Shown: positions 35,644 through 42,994 of the stretch, in pieces
Numbering within the stretch: position 1 is the first letter of the stretch
How the letters are laid out: every line of letters starts with the position of its first letter
Notes under the pieces: model-generated
Database searches by the model: none
Told to the model about the DNA's origin: nothing
What the model saw: only the letters and a program-made list of their open reading frames with translations
Assembly (NCBI GenBank): GCA_951812945.1
Contig: CATOTB010000001.1
Span: 186,001-250,000, forward strand
DNA: 64,000 bases
Direction: 5' to 3'
From: Candidatus Dadabacteria bacterium
Lineage (GTDB): Bacteria > Desulfobacterota_D > UBA1144 > Nemesobacterales > Nemesobacteraceae
Program-made: the position numbers and the translations under genes

Positions 35644-35649
35644 TATAAT
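35644..35649 (+). promoter_or_regulatory. -10 hexamer of the phosphomannomutase gene
   Basis: Perfect TATAAT 32 nt before the TTG start; -35 at 17 nt is weak (CTTTTA). Divergent from the trpE promoter within 110 bp. Confidence 0.45.
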
Positions 35650-35681
35650 TAAGGGCTTAAAAATAATGGAGCGAGTTAACA

Positions 35682-37043
35682 TTGATTCTTGATAAAGCGA
35701 TATTCAGAGAATACGACATTAGGGGCATAGCGGGAGAGAGCATCACCGAAGAGGTGGTCGAGAGGATAGGGAAAGCCTACGGAACCATGATAGCCGAGGG
35801 AGGCGGAGCGGAGGTTTCCGTTGGATACGACTGCAGGAAATCCTCACCGGCATTTCGCGATGCGCTTTGCGAGGGAATAACCTCGACCGGCGTGGGTGTC
35901 GTCGACATAGGAATGGTCACTACTCCCATGGTTTATTTCTCCATCTTCACCTCGGGCGTCGACGGCGGGGTGATGGTGACCGCCAGTCACAATCCTTCAG
36001 AGTACAACGGGCTTAAAATGTGCGTCGGCCAAGACTCCCTCTTCGGCAAAGGCATACAGGAAATAAGAAAATCGGTCGAAAAAGGAAAATTCAGAACGGG
36101 GAAAGGCAAAAAAAGGCAGTCGGATATAATCGATCGGTACCTTGAATTTCTTGAGAATAATCTTCATATAGAACCGGGGATAAGGGTCGCGGCCGACGGC
36201 GGCAACGGAACCGCAGGGGTTGCCTGCCCGCAGATACTCAGAAGATTCGGCTGCGAAACTCATGAACTCTACATGGATCCCGACGGGGATTTTCCGAACC
36301 ACCACCCGGACCCCACGGTCGAGGAAAACCTCTCCGACATAAAGAAAAAGGTGGTGGAGGCCGGTCTTGACGTGGGCCTGGCGTTTGACGGGGACGCGGA
36401 CAGGATAGGAATTGTCGATGAGCGGGGGAACCCAATGAGCGGAGACATGCTGCTTCTCGTTTATTCGCTTGATCTTCTTGAGACAAACCCTGGAGCTACC
36501 ATAATAGGGGACGTCAAATGTTCGGGGAACCTTTTCTCCAAGATCCGGGAAGCCGGCGGAAATCCCATCATGTGGAAAACGGGCCATTCGGTGATCAAGG
36601 ACAAGATGAAAAAGGAAAACGCCGAACTCGGGGGGGAGATGAGCGGTCATATCTTCTTCAAACACAGGTTTTTCGGATACGACGACGCTCTTTACGCAGG
36701 GCTTCGGTTTCTTGAAATCCTCTCAAAGACGGGGAAGAGGGCCTCGGAACTGCTCACGGGGCTTCCTAATACCTTTGCGACTCCAGAGATAAGAATAGAT
36801 TGTCCTGATGAAATCAAGTTTCAGGTTACAGAAGCGGTAAAGAAAAAGCTCGGGGAGCAAAACGAAGTGATTGACATAGACGGAGTCAGGGTCGAGTATC
36901 CGGACGGCTGGGGACTTCTCCGGGCGTCCAACACGCAACCGGCTCTTGTTCTTCGTTTTGAAGCTCAAACGGAACTGAGGCTAGCGGAAATAAGAGAAAC
37001 CGTGGAGAGCACGTTGAAAGAAACAATCGCCGAGATCTCCTGA
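35682..37043 (+). CDS. Phosphomannomutase/phosphoglucomutase
   Basis: 453 residues, ManB/AlgC type. Interconverts hexose 1- and 6-phosphates for sugar-nucleotide synthesis. Phosphoserine loop TASHNPSEYNG near residue 105, Mg-binding DGDADRIGIVDE near 243, sugar loop GEMSGHIFF near 322, phosphate-binding RASNTQPALVLRFEA at the C-terminus. TTG start with GGAG 10 nt upstream; begins MILDKAIFREYDIRG, as expected for the family. Convergent with higA. Confidence 0.93.
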   Translation: MILDKAIFREYDIRGIAGESITEEVVERIGKAYGTMIAEGGGAEVSVGYDCRKSSPAFRDALCEGITSTGVGVVDIGMVTTPMVYFSIFTSGVDGGVMVTASHNPSEYNGLKMCVGQDSLFGKGIQEIRKSVEKGKFRTGKGKKRQSDIIDRYLEFLENNLHIEPGIRVAADGGNGTAGVACPQILRRFGCETHELYMDPDGDFPNHHPDPTVEENLSDIKKKVVEAGLDVGLAFDGDADRIGIVDERGNPMSGDMLLLVYSLDLLETNPGATIIGDVKCSGNLFSKIREAGGNPIMWKTGHSVIKDKMKKENAELGGEMSGHIFFKHRFFGYDDALYAGLRFLEILSKTGKRASELLTGLPNTFATPEIRIDCPDEIKFQVTEAVKKKLGEQNEVIDIDGVRVEYPDGWGLLRASNTQPALVLRFEAQTELRLAEIRETVESTLKETIAEIS

Positions 37044-37081
37044 AAAACAGATTCAATTCCTCGTGGAAAAGCTGCATACGG

Positions 37082-37387
37082 TCAGGCAGGTTCGTAACGC
37101 TGCACACTGATTTCACTTGCGCGGGCCCGCATTCGCGAAACATCGTGCCATGCTTGCATTCGTAACAACATGTCCATGCCCACACCAAAAGCTTTTTCGA
37201 TGCGCAGGGCCATTTCCGGCGACAGAGAGGTTTTACCGTTCAGCAGGTCTGAAAGCGTTGCCCGGCGAACTCCCAGAATCTGAGCTGCTTTAGTCACGGT
37301 CAGGCCCAACTCTTCAACGATTTCCGTACGGACGAAGTCGCCTGGATGCGAAGGGGTCATGGTTACTTCAATGTCTTTAGCGGGCAT
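37082..37387 (-). CDS. higA: HigA-type antitoxin (XRE helix-turn-helix)
   Basis: 101 residues. MTPSHPGDFVRTEIVEELGL, then VTKAAQILGVRRATLSDLLNG (the helix-turn-helix) and KTSLSPEMALRIEKAFGVG match the HigA addiction-module antidote family. Binds and neutralises HigB and represses the operon. Overlaps higB by one base, with the toxin gene first, the usual order for hig modules. Confidence 0.93.
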   Translation of the reverse strand: MPAKDIEVTMTPSHPGDFVRTEIVEELGLTVTKAAQILGVRRATLSDLLNGKTSLSPEMALRIEKAFGVGMDMLLRMQAWHDVSRMRARASEISVQRYEPA

Positions 37388-37677
37388 TAATGATAATCCT
37401 CCAAGTTCAAGTGGTAAATATAACCATCATCTTCTTCAAACGTGATTCGCCAATTGCCGGATACCGAAACGCTCCATTCACCTTGGCGACCACCCAAAAG
37501 CCGATGAACACGCCACCTAGGTGGTGCATCAGCTATAAAGCTGTCCATGTGCTCAGCCAGAATAAGTGCCGTCAAGATCTTGCGTACACGGTCCACTAAG
37601 TCACGCCCTATATACCGGGAATTGTCATCCTCGATCAACCGACGCAATCCCCTGTGATGGACGGAACGAATGACCAT
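37387..37677 (-). CDS. higB: HigB-type toxin (RelE superfamily mRNA interferase)
   Basis: 96 residues. VHHRGLRRLIEDDNSRYIG, PPRWRVHRLLGGRQGEWSVSV, SGNWRITFEEDDGYIYHLNL and a final EDYH are the HigB signature; the RLLGG...SVSVSGNWRI core holds the presumed catalytic basic residues. Predicted to cut ribosome-bound mRNA. First gene of the toxin-antitoxin pair, complete and likely active. Confidence 0.93.
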   Translation of the reverse strand: MVIRSVHHRGLRRLIEDDNSRYIGRDLVDRVRKILTALILAEHMDSFIADAPPRWRVHRLLGGRQGEWSVSVSGNWRITFEEDDGYIYHLNLEDYH

Positions 37678-37685
37678 CTTTATTC

Positions 37686-37714
37686 AGTGTACGGTATCAC
37701 AGTACGTTACGCAA
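37686..37714 (-). promoter_or_regulatory. higBA promoter and likely operator
   Basis: TTGCGT (37709-37714), 17-nt spacer, TACACT (37686-37691) on the minus strand, about 9 nt before the higB start. Two GTAC boxes (37689-37692 and 37702-37705) lie between and over the hexamers, a plausible HigA site. Confidence 0.5.
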
Positions 37715-37925
37715 GGAGTTTTTAAGAGCCATACATTTCCAACTCTTCAACCAGATCCTAAAATCCATGAAAATGAGAAGATATTGGTAGTAGAAAGAAT
37801 GCTGAAGAATACTATTGTGGTTAGCCGTTATTAAACTTCATAAATAGTCCAATTTTTGCAAACTACGGGACTTAGAATTTTTCTCAAGCGGCTTTCTTGC
37901 CAGAAAAATCAGGGAACTTCGTTGA

Positions 37926-38333
37926 TCAGGAATTCTCCCTTGCCGGAATAAACTTGTAGGACTTTACATCCGTCCCGTCAGGCGCCATCTTTATCACCCC
38001 GATCGTAACAGCCATCTCCTCACCGAATTCAAGAGAGTCGGGATCTTCAGTTTCAACCTGCGCCATAACTCTTACGCCTTCCGGGAAATCGACAAGAGCA
38101 AGAACATAGGGCACCTTGAATTCCGGCATGCTTCTTCTCACGACTGTAAAGGAATGCAGAATTCCGGTGGGACTGAGAAATTTCTCTTCCACATCGTCTG
38201 TAAAACTCACAGGGTCCGCGAGGTACCTCGGAAAGGTCCAGTTGTCGGATTCCTTGCAGTAACCCGCAATCAGCCTCACTCTGCCCTCATCGTCCGTTGT
38301 AAACAAATCCTGTCTGAAAATATCTTCGCTCAT
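37926..38333 (-). CDS. DUF35 OB-fold acyl-CoA-associated protein, degenerate zinc ribbon
   Basis: 135 residues. OB-fold part is typical: LSPTGILHSFTVVRRSMPEF then YVLALVDFPEGVRVMAQVE, FGEEMAVTIGVI. Family members bind acyl-CoA and usually pair with a thiolase (SCP-x type) or act in polyketide or CoA-ester pathways. The N-terminal zinc ribbon, normally two CxxC pairs, has only one Cys (IAGYCKESDNWTFPRY), so it cannot bind zinc in the usual way. No thiolase gene is adjacent. Transcribed alone from a strong promoter with a palindromic operator. Confidence 0.78.
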   Translation of the reverse strand: MSEDIFRQDLFTTDDEGRVRLIAGYCKESDNWTFPRYLADPVSFTDDVEEKFLSPTGILHSFTVVRRSMPEFKVPYVLALVDFPEGVRVMAQVETEDPDSLEFGEEMAVTIGVIKMAPDGTDVKSYKFIPARENS

Positions 38334-38346
38334 GACACCCTCTCCT

Positions 38347-38360
38347 TAAACGATCGTTTA
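38347..38360. promoter_or_regulatory. Perfect 14-bp palindrome, candidate TetR-family operator
   Basis: TAAACGATCGTTTA, between the predicted transcription start of the DUF35 gene and its ribosome site. This shape (AAACG centre CGTTT) is common among TetR-type operators of lipid-metabolism genes; the assignment is inference and no regulator gene is adjacent. Confidence 0.6.
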
Positions 38361-38372
38361 GCGTGAAGGGGA

Positions 38373-38400
38373 ATTATATACGACTAAAAACAGTTTTCAA
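38373..38400 (-). promoter_or_regulatory. Promoter of the DUF35 gene
   Basis: TTGAAA (38395-38400), 16-nt spacer, perfect TATAAT (38373-38378) on the minus strand; the palindrome at 38347-38360 would span about +6 to +19. Confidence 0.65.
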
Positions 38401-38439
38401 TTCCCGCAAACCCCGCAACGAAGAAAACAACGTCCGGGT

Positions 38440-38468
38440 TTGTAAAAAAACGGGCAAATTTGTAGAAT
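38440..38468 (+). promoter_or_regulatory. Promoter of thiD, leaderless configuration
   Basis: TTGTAA (38440-38445), 17-nt spacer, TAGAAT (38463-38468); GTG start only 6 nt later. Leaves no room for a TPP riboswitch. Confidence 0.6.
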
Positions 38469-38474
38469 CCTTAC

Positions 38475-39269
38475 GTGCCGGAAAAAATCCCAAGAGCGCT
38501 GACCGTCGCCGGGTCCGATTCAAGCGGAGGGGCTGGAATCCAAGCGGATCTGAAAACTTTTACCGCACTTGGAGTGTACGGTCTTTCCGTGCTCACCTCA
38601 GTTACCGCCCAGAACACAGTGGAAGTAAGCGGAGTCCATGACCTGCCGGAGCAGTTCGTGGGACTCCAGATAGACGCCGTGATGAGCGACATAGGCTGCG
38701 ACGCGGCCAAGCTCGGGATGCTTTCCAACGAAAAAATCGTCGAGGCAGTAGCTGAAAAAATAGATCAGTACGCAATCGAAAAACTGGTTGTCGACCCCGT
38801 GATGCATTCAAAAGGCGGAACCACTCTTTTAAGAAATTCAACGGAAATTCTAAAGAAAGAGATTCTCCCAAGGGCGCTTATAGTTACTCCCAACATACCC
38901 GAGGCGGAGATACTGAGCTCTGTAAGAATAAGCAACATAAACGACATGAAGACCGTTGCTGAGAAAATTCACTCGCTTGGAGCGAAGAACGTTCTCGTAA
39001 AAGGGGGGCATCTAGCGGAAAACCTCCCCGCAGTGGATATTTTTTTCGACGGGGAGACATTTGAAGAACTAGTTAGCGAGAGGATCGAAACGAAAAACAC
39101 CCACGGGACTGGCTGCACCTTCTCGGCAGCCGTATGCGCTTTTTTGGCGAAGGGGATGCCTCTTTCGGTTTCCTTGGAAAATTCGAAAGCCTTCATCACG
39201 GAGGCGATAAGAAATTCTCTCGAAATAGGGAAGGGGCACGGGCCTCTTAATCACTTCGGGAAAACCTGA
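38475..39269 (+). CDS. thiD: Hydroxymethylpyrimidine/phosphomethylpyrimidine kinase
   Basis: 264 residues. Phosphorylates HMP and HMP-phosphate in thiamine synthesis. Ribokinase fold with [21 protein letters not shown] at the N-terminus, DPVMHSKGG mid-protein and the anion-hole [19 protein letters not shown] near residue 210. GTG start without a Shine-Dalgarno. No ThiE fusion or other thi gene nearby. Convergent with the zincin-like gene. Confidence 0.93.
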   Translation: MPEKIPRALTVAGSDSSGGAGIQADLKTFTALGVYGLSVLTSVTAQNTVEVSGVHDLPEQFVGLQIDAVMSDIGCDAAKLGMLSNEKIVEAVAEKIDQYAIEKLVVDPVMHSKGGTTLLRNSTEILKKEILPRALIVTPNIPEAEILSSVRISNINDMKTVAEKIHSLGAKNVLVKGGHLAENLPAVDIFFDGETFEELVSERIETKNTHGTGCTFSAAVCAFLAKGMPLSVSLENSKAFITEAIRNSLEIGKGHGPLNHFGKT

Positions 39270-39305
39270 AACCCAAGGTCGACTGATTTTGACTTCTATG
39301 CGTCG

Positions 39306-39866
39306 TTACAGTTTTCGCGCCTCTTTCCACAGATTTTCTTTACCCACTGACTGATACCATTTCTCAAATTCCAAACGGTACTTCTGGAAAAGCTCGGAGA
39401 GGTTCGATCGGGGATCCTGGCTAAGCGAGTAAGCCATTCCTTCCTTGAACCAAACGGGGCTGCGCCATTGCTTTAAAACACCAAGCCGCTCTACCTGTAA
39501 ATGGTGAATCATCTCGTGACGAACGTAGTAGTTTTTCCACCCACGCGGACCAATAACAATACCGGACGTGCCTACGGTACTTGCAGCTGCTTTACTAAAT
39601 CCGAAAGATTGAAAACAGGCCTGAGAAGCACAAAAGATGACTCGGGGCTTCTTTTCGATGACCCCAACCGACGAGTTTACAAATTCATAAGCTTCCTCGT
39701 ATAACGCAATTGCTTCCTCGTAGCGCAATACATTCTCAGTGCAAACATCCTCACCGATACATGAAACTCCATTTAATTCAGGAACAACAACTCGCATTGG
39801 CTTGTAGAGCGTCCAGACAGCCACGGGAACGCATAACAGGCAGATTAGCAGAAAACGTTTCAACAT
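39306..39866 (-). CDS. Membrane-anchored or secreted zincin-like protein
   Basis: 186 residues from the ATG at 39866 (GGGA 7 nt upstream). N-terminal hydrophobic segment (FLLICLLCVPVAVWTLY) acts as signal or anchor. The extracytoplasmic part holds YVRHEMIHHLQVERLG, an HExxH zinc motif, followed 20-odd residues later by PVWFKEGMAYSLSQDPRS, where the Glu could be the third ligand, as in gluzincin peptidases. Five cysteines, four outside the anchor, could form disulfides. Family not recognised; peptidase activity is inference. Confidence 0.6.
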   Translation of the reverse strand: MLKRFLLICLLCVPVAVWTLYKPMRVVVPELNGVSCIGEDVCTENVLRYEEAIALYEEAYEFVNSSVGVIEKKPRVIFCASQACFQSFGFSKAAASTVGTSGIVIGPRGWKNYYVRHEMIHHLQVERLGVLKQWRSPVWFKEGMAYSLSQDPRSNLSELFQKYRLEFEKWYQSVGKENLWKEARKL

Positions 39867-40059
39867 ATGAATCCCAAGATGTATAACCACTGATTACCTC
39901 GGACTTTCCACAAAAAAGTAGAATATAGAAATATTGTATATAATTTCCCTATCGAAAGTGTCCATTTGGAGCGCAGCACGTTTGTCCGGAACGTGGAACG
40001 CTTTGAAGAGTACAATGCAGCGAGCCGTAACGCCGGACTTTTTGCGAGGATCAGAACAC

Positions 40060-40794
40060 ATGCCCGAAAACCTAACCGACCGAACGCATTCCGAACCTGG
40101 GGCACGCCGGGTCCGGCTGGCAATTCCAGTGGTACTGTTCACGGTGCTGGTTATCGCGATTCTGACATTGGTGGGCATTGGCGCGCGTTACTGGACCCGC
40201 GGGGATTTCAACGTTATTCATGCCCTGTTGATTCTGTTCCTTTCAATTAATCTGGTGATCTGCTATTGGGAGGTGTGCTTGTTCCTCAGACGCGACTATA
40301 TTGAGCGACGCACCGAATATTGGCGCAAGCGCTGGCGGGAAACGGGCCGAAAACCAGCCATCGAATTCCTTACTACAAAGATTCCGTTGACGAGGGTGTT
40401 GTCGCCGACGGTATGGGCGGATGTCTGGGCGACGTATTCCCAGTTCGATGGTTCCTACGCAGACCGGCGCACATACGGTTACACTGTGGATATTGCCAAC
40501 GGCTTCGTGACCCCGCTCCCGACGTTGATCCTCTACGCTGCCTTTACCTTCGATATTCTGCCCGCCCTCGTCGCGGGCATCGTCGGAGTGATGCTGTTCT
40601 GGCAGTTGACATACATAACCTCAGTTTATTGGGTCAGTTTCTTCTCGGCCAATCGGCAAACCCGGATCAGCCGAGGGGATATGTACATCTACATCTGGGC
40701 GATGAATTCTCCATGGGTGCTTTTTGCGCTATTGGGACTCTACGTCTCGATCCGTCTGATCGTGAACGGCGACTACAGCGTTCTGGGTTATTGA
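40060..40794 (+). CDS. Hypothetical membrane protein, 4 TM helices
   Basis: 244 residues from the ATG at 40060 (AGGA about 8 nt upstream; the frame is open to 39934 but those residues look non-coding). Helices near residues 20-40, 50-75, 145-165 plus 170-190, and 210-235. A cytoplasmic region carries YWRKRWRETGRKPA and the loop DRRTYGYTVDIANGFVTPLP. Not recognised. Arginines are mostly CGN and leucines CTG/TTG, unlike the AGA/AGG-rich neighbours, so it was probably acquired. Confidence 0.55.
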   Translation: MPENLTDRTHSEPGARRVRLAIPVVLFTVLVIAILTLVGIGARYWTRGDFNVIHALLILFLSINLVICYWEVCLFLRRDYIERRTEYWRKRWRETGRKPAIEFLTTKIPLTRVLSPTVWADVWATYSQFDGSYADRRTYGYTVDIANGFVTPLPTLILYAAFTFDILPALVAGIVGVMLFWQLTYITSVYWVSFFSANRQTRISRGDMYIYIWAMNSPWVLFALLGLYVSIRLIVNGDYSVLGY

Positions 40795-40968
40795 TAACGC
40801 TTCCCAAGGTTCGGCTCTGATCGGGCCGACTTCCCGCGGGGCGTTGCAAGGACTTCTCTGGCAGACACTATTTAGATAAATCCGATCCAGTGTAGATTAA
40901 CCCGCCGGAGTCGATTATACTAATGATTTTCCAACCAGCCATCTTTCGAAAAAAAAAGGAACCTGAAC

Positions 40969-41826
40969 ATGTCTAAAATCATGGATGGCAAAAAAGTCTC
41001 TCAAGATATCAAAAAATGGATTATCCGAAGGACCAAGGAACTTAAAGACCGCACGGGAATAGTGCCCGGTCTTGCTTCCATTCTGGTCGGCGACGATTCC
41101 GCGTCCGAAATATACGTGAGGAACAAGAGAAGGGCGTGCGGAAGATGTGGAATGCTTTCAGAAGAATTCAATCTTCCAGAGGAAACCACAGAAGAGGAGC
41201 TTCTTTCGCTGATCGAGCGTCTCAACCTGAATGAAAAGATCCACGGCATACTGGTACAGCTTCCCCTTCCGATCCATATGAACCCGGAAAAAGTGATAAG
41301 AACGTTGTCTCCTGACAAAGATGTCGACGGGTTTCATCCCGAGAACACCGGAAAACTGTTCCAGGAAAACCCTAGCGCCATCTCCTGCACCCCGTACGGA
41401 ATAGAAAAAATTCTCGATTACTACGGCATAGAGATATTGGGCAAGCACGTAGTGGTCGTGGGAAAAAGCAACATAGTTGGAAAACCTGCAGCGGCCTTGA
41501 TGCTCAACAGGGACGCCACCGTCACCATAGCCCATATCGAAACTAAAGATCTGTCGGCCGTAACCACCATGGCGGACATACTGATAGTCGCAATAGGGGA
41601 TCCGCAGTTCATAAAAAAGGAAATGATAAAGGACGGAGCCGTTTTAGTCGACGTTGGAATCAACAGGAACAAGAGCGGAAAGATCGTCGGCGACATTGAC
41701 TTTGAGGACGTAAAGGAGAAGGCCTCTTACATAACCCCCGTTCCCGGCGGGGTGGGGCCGATGACCGTAACCATGCTTCTTTGGAACACGCTTGAGGCAG
41801 CGGAGAGGTTCGCGCGGGACAAATAA
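40969..41826 (+). CDS. folD: Bifunctional methylene-THF dehydrogenase / methenyl-THF cyclohydrolase
   Basis: 285 residues. One-carbon metabolism: interconverts 5,10-methylene-THF and 10-formyl-THF with NADP. Substrate site with YVRNKRRACGRCG (the YxxxK motif), DKDVDGFHPENTGKL, Rossmann VVVGKSNIVGKPAAALML and PVPGGVGPMTVTMLLWNT. AAAGGAA before the ATG. Convergent with folK 13 nt away. Confidence 0.96.
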   Translation: MSKIMDGKKVSQDIKKWIIRRTKELKDRTGIVPGLASILVGDDSASEIYVRNKRRACGRCGMLSEEFNLPEETTEEELLSLIERLNLNEKIHGILVQLPLPIHMNPEKVIRTLSPDKDVDGFHPENTGKLFQENPSAISCTPYGIEKILDYYGIEILGKHVVVVGKSNIVGKPAAALMLNRDATVTIAHIETKDLSAVTTMADILIVAIGDPQFIKKEMIKDGAVLVDVGINRNKSGKIVGDIDFEDVKEKASYITPVPGGVGPMTVTMLLWNTLEAAERFARDK

Positions 41827-41839
41827 CCCCAAACCAGGG

Positions 41840-42370
41840 TCAACGAAGCACCTCGGGACCGTCGGTTTTTAAAATCGCCTGAGAACCCCCGAGCCCGGAA
41901 CATATATCTCTTACCGCCATGTTTTTCACGGGATGCCAGGCGGCCGGTTCTATCTCGAGCAGGGGTTCAAGGACAAACCTTCTTTCATGCGCCCTCGGAT
42001 GGGGGATAACTAGAGAATCGGTAGTTATTACCAGATTCCCGTAAAAGATGATGTCAAGATCGATCACTCTCGGTCCCCACCTCCTCGTTTTTTTTCTCCC
42101 GATTTCCCTCTCGATTGCCTTCAGGCGCTTGAGAAGCTCAAAAGGGGAAAGTTCCGTTTCCACTTTGACTACGGCATTTGTGAATTTCGGCTGATCCTGC
42201 GGTCCCACGGGCTCCGATTCGTAAAGAGAGGATACGGCCGCCACGCGCGCGTACTTTTCGATACTTTTCAGGGCGCGGACGAAATTCTCGCGCACGGGGC
42301 CGATGTTGCCGCCGATACCTATGAAAACGGCGCTCGGTGAAGCTTCAGGTTCATTCAATGGAATACTCAC
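41840..42370 (-). CDS. folK: 2-amino-4-hydroxy-6-hydroxymethyldihydropteridine diphosphokinase
   Basis: 176 residues. Pyrophosphorylates the pterin for folate synthesis. FIGIGGNIGPVRENFVRALK at the start, SSLYESEPVGPQDQPKFTNAV, then RRWGPRVIDLDIIFYG and IPHPRAHERRFVLEPL are all standard HPPK blocks. GTG start, with a TATATT hexamer 7 nt before it. Confidence 0.95.
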   Translation of the reverse strand: MSIPLNEPEASPSAVFIGIGGNIGPVRENFVRALKSIEKYARVAAVSSLYESEPVGPQDQPKFTNAVVKVETELSPFELLKRLKAIEREIGRKKTRRWGPRVIDLDIIFYGNLVITTDSLVIPHPRAHERRFVLEPLLEIEPAAWHPVKNMAVRDICSGLGGSQAILKTDGPEVLR

Positions 42371-42377
42371 CCCGGTT

Positions 42378-42387
42378 AATATATAAT
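42378..42387. promoter_or_regulatory. Overlapping divergent -10 boxes of folK and the pterin dehydratase
   Basis: TATATT on the minus strand (42378-42383) serves folK; TATAAT on the plus strand (42382-42387) serves the dehydratase. They share two base pairs, so RNA polymerase could open only one at a time. Neither has a clear -35. Confidence 0.45.
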
Positions 42388-42397
42388 GAGAAAATAT

Positions 42398-42676
42398 ATG
42401 GCACTTTTAACCGAAAAAGAAATTTCTTCCGCGCTTGAGGGTCTTGACGGTTGGCAGAGAAAGGGAGAAGAGATAGAAAAGACGTTTGTTCTCAGAAATT
42501 TCGTCGATTCCATGGGTTTTGTGAACAAGGTCGCGCTTCTTTCAGAAATGGCCGACCATCACCCGGACATCCTGATCCGGTGGAACAAGGTTTCCATCAC
42601 GCTTTCAACCCACAGCGAGGGAGGAATCACGGAAAAAGACCTGAGTCTGGCGGGGGAAATAGAAAAGGCGCTCTGA
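42398..42676 (+). CDS. Pterin-4a-carbinolamine dehydratase
   Basis: 92 residues from the ATG at 42398; an ATG at 42386 lies inside the -10 box and is less likely. MADHHPDILIRWNKVSITLST with GGITEKDLSLAGEIEKAL is the PCD/DCoH signature, the paired histidines being catalytic. Recycles tetrahydropterins in organisms with aromatic hydroxylases; no hydroxylase is in the window. Divergent from folK. Confidence 0.88.
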   Translation: MALLTEKEISSALEGLDGWQRKGEEIEKTFVLRNFVDSMGFVNKVALLSEMADHHPDILIRWNKVSITLSTHSEGGITEKDLSLAGEIEKAL

Positions 42677-42704
42677 CACGAGTTCCGCGCGCCATCCGGG
42701 GAAG

Positions 42705-42971
42705 CTAGTCCACATCCCTTATTTCGTAATCGTCCTCCCCAAGGGTAATGGTATCTCCCCCGGGTTCACCCACCTGCGAACCGCCTTTTTTGTCTTTGCC
42801 GGGAAACAGCTTCCTTAAAATCGAGGCTCCGGCCCCCAGCACACCAACCGCAACCAGGGCCAAAACGCCGAAAAACGCAAAAAGACAGATGGCCACAATC
42901 ACGAAAAGCGCAATGAAGGGAAGAGAGAAAAGAGAGGCTCTCCCCTTGCGAATGTAAATTTTCCCTGCCAT
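42705..42971 (-). CDS. Small hypothetical membrane protein
   Basis: 88 residues. One long or two short hydrophobic helices (SLPFIALFVIVAICLFAFFG and VLALVAVGVLGAGAS), then a basic patch RKLFPGKDKKGG and an acidic tail ending EDDYEIRDVD. Not recognised. 23 nt downstream of secA on the same strand, so probably co-transcribed. Confidence 0.6.
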   Translation of the reverse strand: MAGKIYIRKGRASLFSLPFIALFVIVAICLFAFFGVLALVAVGVLGAGASILRKLFPGKDKKGGSQVGEPGGDTITLGEDDYEIRDVD

Positions 42972-42994
42972 TAAAACACCTTATCCCTATATTG

